Assembly (NCBI GenBank): GCA_021770845.1
Contig: JAETQF010000001.1
Span: forward strand, 186,001 to 250,000
From: Oscillospiraceae bacterium
GTDB taxonomy: Bacteria > Bacillota > Clostridia > Oscillospirales > Oscillospiraceae
Length of the DNA: 64,000 nt
Direction: 5' to 3'
Shown here: positions 29,296-37,771 of the stretch, piece by piece
How positions within the stretch are numbered: the stretch's first letter is position 1
Layout of the letters: every line of letters starts with the position of its first letter
Translations under genes and position numbers: made by a program
The notes under the pieces: generated by a model
Databases searched by the model: none
Seen by the model: the letters and a program-made list of their open reading frames with translations, nothing else
What the model was told of the DNA's origin: nothing

Positions 29296-29416
29296 GGCAA
29301 GAAGTCCATCGAAAGCGGTCTGACGATAAAAAATATCCCCTGCCCCGCCGCCGTATGAAAGAGCGCCCATCGGAAATACTGATTCTGAAACAATTCCGAG
29401 CGAGCGAGGTGGCATC

Positions 29417-30187
29417 GTGCAGGGCAAGGTTGAGATCTGCGGCGTCAATACGGCCAAGCTGAAGGTGCTGAAAAGTGAGGAGAGCCTGGAGCTCCTCCGC
29501 CGGGCCCGGGCGGGGGATATGCAGGCCAGGGAGGAGCTGATCTCCGGCAATCTGCGGCTGGTGCTGTCGGTGATCCAGAAGTTTTCCGGCCGGGGGGAGA
29601 ATGTGGATGACCTGTTCCAGGTGGGCTGCATCGGCCTGATCAAGGCCATCGACAATTTCAACATCGACATGGACGTGCGCTTTTCCACCTACGGCGTGCC
29701 CATGATCGTGGGGGAGATCCGGCGCTATCTCCGGGACAACAGCGCCATCCGGGTATCCCGTTCCGTGCGGGACACCGCCTACCGGGTGCTCCAGGCCAAG
29801 GAGAAGTATATCGCGGAGCACCAGAAGGAGCCCACGGTGGACGAGATCGCCCAGATCCTGGAGCTGCGCCGGGAGGACGTGGTGATGGCGCTGGACGCGG
29901 TGGTGGATCCGGTGTCCCTGTTCGAGCCGGTGTACTCCGACGGCGGGGATACGGTGTGCGTCATGGATCAGGTGAAGGACAAGAAGAACACCGACGAGGC
30001 GTGGCTGGATCACATCGCCCTGGGGGACGCCATCAACAAGCTGGACGAGCGGGAGCAGCGCATCCTGGCCCTGCGCTTCTTCCAGGGCAAGACCCAGATG
30101 GAGGTGTCCGCCGAGGTGGGCATCTCCCAGGCCCAGGTGTCCCGGCTGGAGAAGAACGCCCTGAACCGCATCCGCAAGGAGCTTTGA
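29417..30187 (+). CDS. sigG: RNA polymerase sporulation sigma factor SigG (GTG start)
   Basis: KVEICGVNTAKLKVL...ELISGNLRLVLSVIQKFSGRGENVDDLFQVGCIGLIKAIDNF. Confidence 0.95.
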   Translation: MQGKVEICGVNTAKLKVLKSEESLELLRRARAGDMQAREELISGNLRLVLSVIQKFSGRGENVDDLFQVGCIGLIKAIDNFNIDMDVRFSTYGVPMIVGEIRRYLRDNSAIRVSRSVRDTAYRVLQAKEKYIAEHQKEPTVDEIAQILELRREDVVMALDAVVDPVSLFEPVYSDGGDTVCVMDQVKDKKNTDEAWLDHIALGDAINKLDEREQRILALRFFQGKTQMEVSAEVGISQAQVSRLEKNALNRIRKEL

Positions 30188-30196
30188 AGGGCAAAG

Positions 30197-30230
30197 AGAC
30201 ACCCCCCGGCGGAGCCGGGGGGTGTCTTAC
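30197..30230. terminator. Hairpin terminator between convergent sigG and BMP gene
   Basis: AGACACCCCCCGGC-GGA-GCCGGGGGGTGTCTTAC. Confidence 0.75.
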
Positions 30231-30242
30231 GCAGCGGGAATC

Positions 30243-31376
30243 TTACACGATCTTCAGGGTCAGGTTGGACCAGGCCTGCTCCAGGCCGGCCTCGTAGTCG
30301 GCGTCCACGGGGATGGAGCCGTCCTGCACGCCCTTGAACAGCTTGTCGTAGTCCTCCTTGGTGAACTTCTCCATGGACCAGGTGGCGGTGGGCAGGCCCA
30401 CGGCGTTGTCCTTGGCGCCCAGCTTCAGCACGCCGCCGCCGATCTCGTCCCACTTGCCGTCATAGGACTTGCCGATGGCCTGCTGAGCGGCCTCGCCGAT
30501 GCCCTTCATGGCGGAGGTCACCACGGTGTCGGAGTCGCCGGACTGATCGGTGTCCACGCCGACCACCGCGCCCTCGTTGGCGGCGCCGGCAGCGGCGGCG
30601 GTGATGGAGTTGAACATGGAGCCGCCGCAGGCGAACACCACCTCGGTACCCTCGTTATACCAGCCGGAGATCATGCTCTGCAGCTCGGCGGAGGCGCCGT
30701 AGTTGCCGCCATACTGCCAGCTGTACATCATATCCACCTGCACGCCCAGCTCGGCCGCGGCCGCGTTGGCGCCCTGGACATAGCCGTAACCATAACGGCA
30801 GCAGGCGGGGTTGGAGCCGCCGCCGCCGCCGGAGAAGCCCAGCTTGACGTAGCCCTCCTTCACCACGGCGTAGCCCGCCAGGTAGCCGGCCTGCTCCTCC
30901 TGGAACTCCACGCTGGCCACGTTCTTCAGGGGCTCGCCGTTGGAGCCGGGCAGGGCGTAGTTGTTGTCGATGAACACGAAGTGAACCTCGGGGAACTCCT
31001 CGGCGGCCTTGGCCAGAGCCGCGGCCTGGAGGAAGCCGGCGCACACAACCACCTTGGCACCGCCCTCGGCGGCCTGCTTCATGGCGTTATAGCGGTCGTC
31101 GTCGGTGGCGGCGTCGCCGTTGGCGGGCTGGTAATACTTGTAGGACAGCTTGTGCTCGTCGGCGTACAGCTTCACGCCGTCCCAGGTGCCCTGGTTGAAG
31201 GACTTGTCCTTCAACTGGCCCACGTCGGTGACGAAGGCCACCTCATACTTGCCATCGGAGGAGTTCATGGTGTCGGGGATGTCATCCGCGCCCTTTTTGC
31301 CGCCGCTCTGGCTGCCGCAGGCAGCCAGACTGAACGCCATGGCCATGGCCAGCAGCATCGCAAGGATCTTTTTCAT
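30243..31376 (-). CDS. BMP-family ABC transporter substrate-binding lipoprotein
   Basis: MKKILAMLLAMAMAFSLAACGSQ lipobox; YEVAFVTDVGQLKDKSFNQGTWDGVKLYADEH. Confidence 0.95.
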   Translation of the reverse strand: MKKILAMLLAMAMAFSLAACGSQSGGKKGADDIPDTMNSSDGKYEVAFVTDVGQLKDKSFNQGTWDGVKLYADEHKLSYKYYQPANGDAATDDDRYNAMKQAAEGGAKVVVCAGFLQAAALAKAAEEFPEVHFVFIDNNYALPGSNGEPLKNVASVEFQEEQAGYLAGYAVVKEGYVKLGFSGGGGGSNPACCRYGYGYVQGANAAAAELGVQVDMMYSWQYGGNYGASAELQSMISGWYNEGTEVVFACGGSMFNSITAAAAGAANEGAVVGVDTDQSGDSDTVVTSAMKGIGEAAQQAIGKSYDGKWDEIGGGVLKLGAKDNAVGLPTATWSMEKFTKEDYDKLFKGVQDGSIPVDADYEAGLEQAWSNLTLKIV

Positions 31377-31585
31377 TGGAAACCATTCCTTTCTTTTCGT
31401 CTGTCCCGGGCAAGGCCAAAGCCGCCCCCGGAAACGTCTACAAAAAGGCGGGAACTCAACATTGCCTTTGCCGCAATCTTCGCCCCCGCCTCACTGGACA
31501 AACCCATTATATCGCGTCCCGCCCGAAAACACAAGGGCTAATTCCACAATCTGTGGAAATTTTTGTTTTTTGTGGATTTTGTGGA

Positions 31586-32251
31586 TCAATATCCCTGGGC
31601 GGCCTGCCCTTTCACCAATTTGACGATCCGGCTGGTGCCCAGCCGATCCGCGCCTAAAGCCAGGAAGTCCGCGGCGTCCTGGAGGCTGGCGATCCCCCCG
31701 GCGGCCTTGATCTTCACGTGAGGGGCCACGTGGGCCTTGAACAGCGCCACGTCCTCCCGGGTGGCCCCGGCGGTGGAGAAGCCGGTGGAGGTCTTGATGA
31801 AGTCCGCCCCGCTGTCCGACACGATCTGGCACAGCTTGATCTTCTCCTCGTCAGTGAGCAGGCAGGTCTCAATGATCACCTTCAGCACCAGATCGCCGCA
31901 GGCCGCCTTCACCGCCTTGATCTCGGACAGCAGGTCGTCCCACCGGCCGTCCTTGGCCCAGCCGATGTTGATCACCATGTCGATCTCTTTCGCCCCGTTG
32001 GCAATGGCGTCCTTCGCCTCGAACACCTTGACGGCGGTGGTGGAATAGCCGTTGGGGAAGCCGATGACGGTGCACACCGGAAGCCTGTCCCCCAGGTAAT
32101 CCGCCGCCTGCTTCACATAACTGGCGGGGATGCACACGCTGGCGCAGCCGTAGGCGGCCCCGTCGTCGCAGATCTGGCGGATCTCGTCCCAGGTGGCGGT
32201 CTGGGTCAGGAGGGTGTGGTCTACGGCGGCTAATATGGTCTGGTTGTCCAT
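31586..32251 (-). CDS. deoC: Deoxyribose-phosphate aldolase
   Basis: [41 protein letters not shown]...[10 protein letters not shown]...[14 protein letters not shown]. Confidence 0.96.
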   Translation of the reverse strand: MDNQTILAAVDHTLLTQTATWDEIRQICDDGAAYGCASVCIPASYVKQAADYLGDRLPVCTVIGFPNGYSTTAVKVFEAKDAIANGAKEIDMVINIGWAKDGRWDDLLSEIKAVKAACGDLVLKVIIETCLLTDEEKIKLCQIVSDSGADFIKTSTGFSTAGATREDVALFKAHVAPHVKIKAAGGIASLQDAADFLALGADRLGTSRIVKLVKGQAAQGY

Positions 32252-32452
32252 TGGTATCACCTCATTTATTGTATAGGTTTATTTTACTATGGACGGGCCG
32301 GAAAAGCAAGACAACGGGCTGTTTTGGCGCAAAATTTCCCGCCGCAACCTGTGGTTGTCAGATTGGACACTGTTTTTGGTTGCGCAGCCTGCCGTTTTTT
32401 GCTATGATACCCCTGTCCAAAGGCGCCGGACAGTTTTTTCGGAGGTATCACA

Positions 32453-33277
32453 ATGGAGTTTCGAGAGCGTTTATTTGAGCTGCGCCGTCAGGCCGGCCTG
32501 TCCCAGGAGGAGCTGGCCAACCTGCTGGGCGTCACCCGGCAGGCGGTGCAGAAGTGGGAGGCGGGCACGTCCCGCCCGGATATGGACAACCTCACCGCCC
32601 TGGCGGACTATTTCCACGTGTCGCTGGACTATCTGGTGACGGGCCGGGAGGCGTCCGGCTCCCCGCCCCCGCCGGAGTATGAGCCCGCCTCTCCCCCGCC
32701 GGCCCCCACCGTGATTCACCACTACTATCACGAAGGCTGGCACTATGAATATAAGAGTGAGCGTACCCTGTTCGGCCTGCCGCTGATCCACGTCAACTTC
32801 GGCCGCCGGGATCACTGGGCCCGGGGGATTATCGCTATCGGCAACATCGCCACCGGGTTTGTGGCGTTGGGCGGCGTGGCGGTGGGGCTGCTCTCCCTGG
32901 GCGGGGTGAGCTTCGGGCTGCTGCTGGCCCTGGGGGCGGTGGCCCTGGGCGGGGTATCCGTCGGCGGCGTGGCCCTGGGCCTGCTGGCCTGGGGCGGCAT
33001 CGCCCTGGGCTGGCTGGCGGTGGGCGGCTGCGCCGTGGGGGTGTACGCCGCCGGAGGCGTGGTGGCGGCCTCCCGGGTAGCGGTGGGCGGCGTGGTGTCC
33101 GCGCCCCTGGCCATCGGGCAGATCGCTGACGGCGCAAAAACCATCCTCGTCCCCCTGGAGGGGCTGTCGGACGAGGCGCTGATGGAGGCCCACGCCGCCA
33201 TTACAGAAGCCTGTCCGGACGCGCCCTTCTTTGTGACCCGGATCCTGAAATTCTTAGCGTGGGCGGAGCTGCGCTGA
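32453..33277 (+). CDS. XRE-family HTH protein with Gly-rich hydrophobic repeat C-terminal domain
   Basis: N-terminal HTH FRERLFELRRQAGLSQEELANLLGVTRQAVQKWEAGTSRPDMDNL; C-terminal GGVAVGLLSLGGVSFG... repeats. Confidence 0.9.
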   Translation: MEFRERLFELRRQAGLSQEELANLLGVTRQAVQKWEAGTSRPDMDNLTALADYFHVSLDYLVTGREASGSPPPPEYEPASPPPAPTVIHHYYHEGWHYEYKSERTLFGLPLIHVNFGRRDHWARGIIAIGNIATGFVALGGVAVGLLSLGGVSFGLLLALGAVALGGVSVGGVALGLLAWGGIALGWLAVGGCAVGVYAAGGVVAASRVAVGGVVSAPLAIGQIADGAKTILVPLEGLSDEALMEAHAAITEACPDAPFFVTRILKFLAWAELR

Positions 33278-33281
33278 CCCT

Positions 33282-33320
33282 CCCCGGCAGGCCGTGCTTC
33301 CGGTCTGCCGGGGCTTTTTT
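33282..33320 (+). terminator. Rho-independent terminator
   Basis: CCCCGGCAG...CTGCCGGGG then CTTTTTT. Confidence 0.8.
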
Positions 33321-33365
33321 GCCCTTGATTCTACTATTGGTTGATTTTTCGCAAAATTGCCGCCG

Positions 33366-33394
33366 TTGATTTCAACCATTCTTTTTGCTATGAT
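33366..33394 (+). promoter_or_regulatory. Promoter TTGATT-N17-TATGAT (extended -10 TGC) with overlapping palindrome GTTGATTTCAAC
   Basis: Read directly; palindrome 33365-33376 overlaps the -35; the preceding XRE gene has the same TTTTTGCTATGATAC core at 32403-32408. Confidence 0.6.
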
Positions 33395-33423
33395 ACAACC
33401 ACCAAGCGAAACGAGGTGCTTTT

Positions 33424-34314
33424 ATGGCAAATGTGTTGAGCGGACGCATTATGGAACTGCGCAAAGAGCGGGGCCTCACCCAGGAGCAGCTGGGCCAGCT
33501 GGTGGGGGTGTCCGCCCAGGCGGTAAGCAAGTGGGAGAAGGGCGGCGCGCCGGATGTGGAGCTCCTCCCCGCCCTGGCCGACCGGCTGGGCGTCACCATC
33601 GACGGCCTGTTCGGCCGGGAGGGGGGCGAGGCGGTGGACGTCCATCAGACCGCCGCCCGCTGGCTCCACACCGTCCCCGCGGAACAGCGGTTTGACCAGA
33701 TCTGCCGCCTGTGCTGGACGTTGACCAAAAATTTGTTGGATGACATTGATATCCCCGATATCGGCTACCTGGGCCGCGCCGTCATGATGGAGCAGGATCC
33801 CGACATGGCCCAGACGTGGGCCATGAGCCGGGTGTTTCTGGACGGCGGCTTCATGCTGAGCCTCCACGCGGAGGATCTCTCCTTCGCCTCTGTCTGGCCT
33901 GAGCCGGCGGACGGCTACGACGCCCACTTCGCCCCCATGGAGGACTACCGCGCCCTGTTCGCCGTCCTGGCCCGGCCCGGGTGCCTGGAGGTGCTGGAGT
34001 ATCTGCACAGCCGGCCCTACCGCCACTATGTTCCCGAGACGGTGGCCCACGCCCTGTCCCTTCCCGTGGACGAGGTGCAGGCCCTGCTGGACGGACTGCT
34101 GGAGCTGAAGATCCTGCAAAAGACGGAGCTGGAGCTGGTGGAGGGGCTGACCAACTCCTATTCCCGCCGGGAGGAGGATGTGTCGCTGGTGCCCTTCCTC
34201 TACCTGGCCCGCTGCATGATGCAGGCGGGGGGCTATCTGTTCAACATCGGCGGAGCGGGAAAGCGTCTGCTCCGGGGCGGCGTGTGGAAAAAAGAAGGAG
34301 AGAAAAAGGAATGA
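33424..34314 (+). CDS. XRE-family HTH regulator with second winged-helix-like domain
   Basis: ELRKERGLTQEQLGQLVGVSAQAVSKWEKGGAPDVELLPALADRLGVTID; C-term LEVLEYLHSRPYRHYVPETVAHALSLPVDEVQALLDGLLELKILQ. Confidence 0.88.
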   Translation: MANVLSGRIMELRKERGLTQEQLGQLVGVSAQAVSKWEKGGAPDVELLPALADRLGVTIDGLFGREGGEAVDVHQTAARWLHTVPAEQRFDQICRLCWTLTKNLLDDIDIPDIGYLGRAVMMEQDPDMAQTWAMSRVFLDGGFMLSLHAEDLSFASVWPEPADGYDAHFAPMEDYRALFAVLARPGCLEVLEYLHSRPYRHYVPETVAHALSLPVDEVQALLDGLLELKILQKTELELVEGLTNSYSRREEDVSLVPFLYLARCMMQAGGYLFNIGGAGKRLLRGGVWKKEGEKKE

Positions 34315-36029
34315 AACAGACAAAGAAAAATTCCGTGGCCCAGCCCTTTTTCCGGGCCTTTTATGAGGGCAACCGGCTGCATTATGCGGTGGGGCTGGCC
34401 TTCACGATACTGTCCACCGCGGTCGGCATCGCCATCTCCTGGGTGCTGGGGGAGGTAATGGATACCATCACGGCCGGGGATCTGGGGCGGCTGCTGCACA
34501 TTTTCTGGCCGGTACTGGCCCTGCTGGTGCTCAACCCCGCGTTGGATTTCGGCTATTACGGGAGCCGGGCCGTGTTCATCCACCAGGCCCTGGGGCAGTA
34601 CAAGGCCATGGCCTTCCGCCGGCTGTCGGAAAAGAGCATCAGCGCCTTCTCCCAGGAGAGCACGGGCCGCTACCTGTCCACGCTGACCAACGACGTCACT
34701 ACCATTGAGACGGACTACCTGCAAAACTCCTTTGACCTGCTCATGTATGCCCTGCTGTTCCTGGGCTCGCTGGCCATGATGTGCTGGTACAGCCCCCTGA
34801 TGACGCTGCTATCTGTCCTGCTCAGCGTCCCGCCCATCCTGCTGTCGGTACTCACCGGCGGGCCCATGGCCAAGCGGGCCAAAGCCGTCAGCGCAAAAAA
34901 CGAGGGCTTTATGGCTCAGGTCAAGGATCTGCTCAACGGCTTCTCCGTCATCAAGAGTTTCAAGGCGGAGCGGGAGGCGGAGAAGCTGTTCAACGCCTCC
35001 AACCGTGAAGTGGAGGATACCAAGCGCCGCCGCCGGTATTTCGAGGGCCTTGTACGCGGCCTGTCCGGCACCTTTGGCTTCCTGTTCCAGTTCGGCATCT
35101 TCCTCATTGGCGCGTACCTGGCTATCCGGGGCGACATCACCGGCGGCACAGTCATCGTATTTGTCAACCTGTCCGGTTATCTGGTGCAATCCATCTCCCA
35201 GGTGCCGCAGCTCTGGGCCAGCCGCAAGGCCGCCGCCGGTCTGGTGGAAAAGCTGGCGGAGATCACCGGCGAGCACGCCGCCCGCTCCGGCGAGGCCATC
35301 CCGCCGGAGCTGAACCAGGGCATCACCCTTGAGCACGTCACCTTCGGCTATGAGCCGGACAAGCCGGTGCTGAAGGATCTGTCCCTCAGCCTGGAGCCGG
35401 GGAAGAAGTACGCCGTGGTGGGCGGCTCCGGCTCGGGCAAGTCCACCCTGCTGAGCCTGCTCATGGGATCCTACGACGGCTACAGCGGCTCCATCGCCAT
35501 CGACGGAAAGGAGCTGCGGGAGGTGGATCCGGACAACCTGTACGACCTGATGAGCCTCATCGGACAAAACGTGTTCCTCTTTGACGACACCATCCGCAGC
35601 AACATCACCATGTTCCGGGACTTCCCCGACGGGCAGGTGTCGGAGGCCGTCCGCCGCTCCGGCCTGCGGGAGCTGCTGGAGCAGCGGGGGGCGGACTACC
35701 GCTGCGGGGAGAACGGCGCGGGGCTGTCCGGCGGGGAGCGCCAGCGGGTGTCCATCGCCCGGTGCCTGCTCCGGGGCACGCCGGTGCTGCTGCTGGACGA
35801 GGCCACCGCCGCCTTGGACAACCAGACCGCCTTCGCCGTCACCGACGCCATCCTCCATCTGGACGGGCTCACCCGGCTGGTGGTCACCCACCGGCTGGAC
35901 GAGGCGCTGATGGCGCAGTATGACGAGATCCTCGTCCTCCGGGACGGGCGCATCCAGGAGCGGGGGGACTACGAAACCCTCATGGCGGAAAAGGGGTATT
36001 TCTACTCCTTGTACACCCTGGCGGCATAG
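34311..36029 (+). CDS. ABC transporter ATP-binding/permease protein (exporter type)
   Basis: N-terminal TMD, VVGGSGSGKSTLLSLLMG, LSGGERQRVSIARCLLRGTPVLLLDEATAALD; ATGA overlap with regulator. Confidence 0.94.
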   Translation: MKQTKKNSVAQPFFRAFYEGNRLHYAVGLAFTILSTAVGIAISWVLGEVMDTITAGDLGRLLHIFWPVLALLVLNPALDFGYYGSRAVFIHQALGQYKAMAFRRLSEKSISAFSQESTGRYLSTLTNDVTTIETDYLQNSFDLLMYALLFLGSLAMMCWYSPLMTLLSVLLSVPPILLSVLTGGPMAKRAKAVSAKNEGFMAQVKDLLNGFSVIKSFKAEREAEKLFNASNREVEDTKRRRRYFEGLVRGLSGTFGFLFQFGIFLIGAYLAIRGDITGGTVIVFVNLSGYLVQSISQVPQLWASRKAAAGLVEKLAEITGEHAARSGEAIPPELNQGITLEHVTFGYEPDKPVLKDLSLSLEPGKKYAVVGGSGSGKSTLLSLLMGSYDGYSGSIAIDGKELREVDPDNLYDLMSLIGQNVFLFDDTIRSNITMFRDFPDGQVSEAVRRSGLRELLEQRGADYRCGENGAGLSGGERQRVSIARCLLRGTPVLLLDEATAALDNQTAFAVTDAILHLDGLTRLVVTHRLDEALMAQYDEILVLRDGRIQERGDYETLMAEKGYFYSLYTLAA

Positions 36030-36030
36030 C

Positions 36031-36066
36031 AAAAGGCGGGACAGCAAGCAGCCTGTCCCGCCTTTT
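36031..36066. terminator. Bidirectional hairpin terminator
   Basis: AAAAGGCGGGACAG...CTGTCCCGCCTTTTT. Confidence 0.75.
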
Positions 36067-36539
36067 TACAGCTCCTTTTCCACCAGGATATATTCGTCCG
36101 TCTTCAGCCGCTCCCGGAACCCGGCGCTGACGAACAGGCTTACCGAGGGGTTGTCGATGGCGATATTGTCCACCAGCCGCTTCACGCCGTTTTCCTTCGC
36201 GGCAGCGCACAGCAGCTCCAGCCCCTGCCGCCCATAGCCCCGGCCCCGGTATCGGGCCGCCACCAGCACGTCGCAGACGTATTCCTCAAATTCATCGTCA
36301 TAGTGGTAGGCCGCCTCGCCTACCAGCTCCCCGTCGCTCTCCCGGCGCAGGTAGCGGTAGAACCGCTCCCCCGCCCCGTCCTCCAGCCATCGGGCGTACC
36401 AGTCCGCCCAGCGTTCCCGGGGAAAGTCGATGACACCTCCATAGGCGTGGTTGTAGGCCATGGTTTGAGGATCCGCCAGCAGCGCCTGCCGGAAGTCCAG
36501 TTCCTCCAGCTCGGGCCGGTACAGTACCACGTTTTCCAT
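36066..36539 (-). CDS. GNAT-family N-acetyltransferase
   Basis: 157 aa, VCDVLVAARYRGRGYGRQGLELLCAAAKENGV. Confidence 0.88.
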   Translation of the reverse strand: MENVVLYRPELEELDFRQALLADPQTMAYNHAYGGVIDFPRERWADWYARWLEDGAGERFYRYLRRESDGELVGEAAYHYDDEFEEYVCDVLVAARYRGRGYGRQGLELLCAAAKENGVKRLVDNIAIDNPSVSLFVSAGFRERLKTDEYILVEKEL

Positions 36540-36553
36540 ATCGTTTCCCCCCT

Positions 36554-37708
36554 TTAATGATCCAGCAGCTTTGCCAAGGCGGTGCGGTGTACGATCATGG
36601 CGCTCTCCGGGCAGAACTCCTGGCAGCAGAAGCAGCGGATGCACTGTTTCCGGTTGATCCGGGGCTTTTTGCCCACCATGGTGATGGCGTCCGCCGGACA
36701 CACCCCCCGGCACACCCCGCACCCCACGCACTTCTCCGGCCTGAGCTGGGGCCGCTGGGCCAGCAGCTTCTCGATCACCGCCCCCTTCACCCTCCTGAGC
36801 GGGCTTTTCCCGTCCCCGCGGAACAGGTGGCTGACGCTGCCGGCGGCCACCAGCTGGAAGTCCGGGATGGCAAAGGCGGCGGGGTCGCCCTCCACTCGGA
36901 GCTCCTCCGCAGTGGGCGGGATCAGGCCCCGCTCCTGGGCGGCCCGCAGGGTGGGCACCCCTTCCGGGCTCAGGCCGATCAGCTTCGCGCACAGCAGATC
37001 CGCCTTGTGGGGGCTGGCCGACGCCGCCAGCGCCCCCATGTGCCGGGGGGTGCCGCTGCCGGGGCCGTTGCCCTCCATGCAGTCCACCGCGTCCACGATG
37101 GTGAGCCGGGGCTTGAAATACTCGTCCAGATCCACGATCATCCGGGCAAAGTCCATGGGGTCAGGGAAGCGGAAGTGATATTCCGGCTTCACCGTCCCCG
37201 GGACGGCCCCAAACAAATTCTTGGCCCCGCAGGTCATGGCCATCATGCCGTGGGTTTTCAGCTTGCACAGGTCGATGATGGCGTCCGCCCCGTCCAGCCA
37301 CCCCGTGTAGCGGAAGCTGCGGCACACCTTCCCCTCCGGGTAGACGGCCTCCCGCTCCGAGAAGTCCTGGTTGAGCCTGCCGCCGTACCGCTCCACCGCC
37401 TCCACGCCGCACGCGGCGTACACCCGGTTCACAAAGGCGGCGTGATACAGCCCGCCGGGGCTGTCCCCCGCCGTCACCTCCGCCCCCCGCTCTGCCAGCA
37501 GCTCCGTCAGGGCGCACAGCACCGCGGGGTGGGTGGTGGCCGCCTGCTCCGGCTTGGCGGCGGTGAGCAGGTTCACCTTTACCGCGATCTTCATCCCCGG
37601 GCGCACCCAGTCCAGCCCGCCCAGCGGGGCCAGCACCCGCTTTAGAGCGGCCCGCACCGTCTCGTGCTCATAGTTCCCGCAGGGGGTGATCACCACATCC
37701 GGCCCCAT
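36554..37708 (-). CDS. DUF362 protein with C-terminal 2x[4Fe-4S] ferredoxin domain
   Basis: KIAVKVNLLTAAKPEQAATTHPAVL...CVGCGVCRGVCPADAITM...CIRCFCCQEFCPESAM. Confidence 0.9.
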   Translation of the reverse strand: MGPDVVITPCGNYEHETVRAALKRVLAPLGGLDWVRPGMKIAVKVNLLTAAKPEQAATTHPAVLCALTELLAERGAEVTAGDSPGGLYHAAFVNRVYAACGVEAVERYGGRLNQDFSEREAVYPEGKVCRSFRYTGWLDGADAIIDLCKLKTHGMMAMTCGAKNLFGAVPGTVKPEYHFRFPDPMDFARMIVDLDEYFKPRLTIVDAVDCMEGNGPGSGTPRHMGALAASASPHKADLLCAKLIGLSPEGVPTLRAAQERGLIPPTAEELRVEGDPAAFAIPDFQLVAAGSVSHLFRGDGKSPLRRVKGAVIEKLLAQRPQLRPEKCVGCGVCRGVCPADAITMVGKKPRINRKQCIRCFCCQEFCPESAMIVHRTALAKLLDH

Positions 37709-37726
37709 GCCGCCCTCTCCTCTCAC

Positions 37727-37761
37727 AAAAAAGGCTGCCGCACAAGCGGCAGCCTTTTTTC
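37727..37761. terminator. Hairpin terminator after ispH-rpsA
   Basis: AAAAAAGGCTGCCGCACAAGCGGCAGCCTTTTTTC. Confidence 0.8.
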
Positions 37762-37771
37762 ACGGTTTGAC

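Noticed and set aside
29169-29416. Sigma-F/G-type promoter ahead of sigG
   Set aside because: No convincing GHATR-N17/18-CATNNTA match found by eye.
32860-33110. GC-rich tandem repeats in the XRE gene as a DNA repeat element
   Set aside because: Periodicity is at the protein level (GGVA/GLL units) and keeps frame; better explained as a protein domain.
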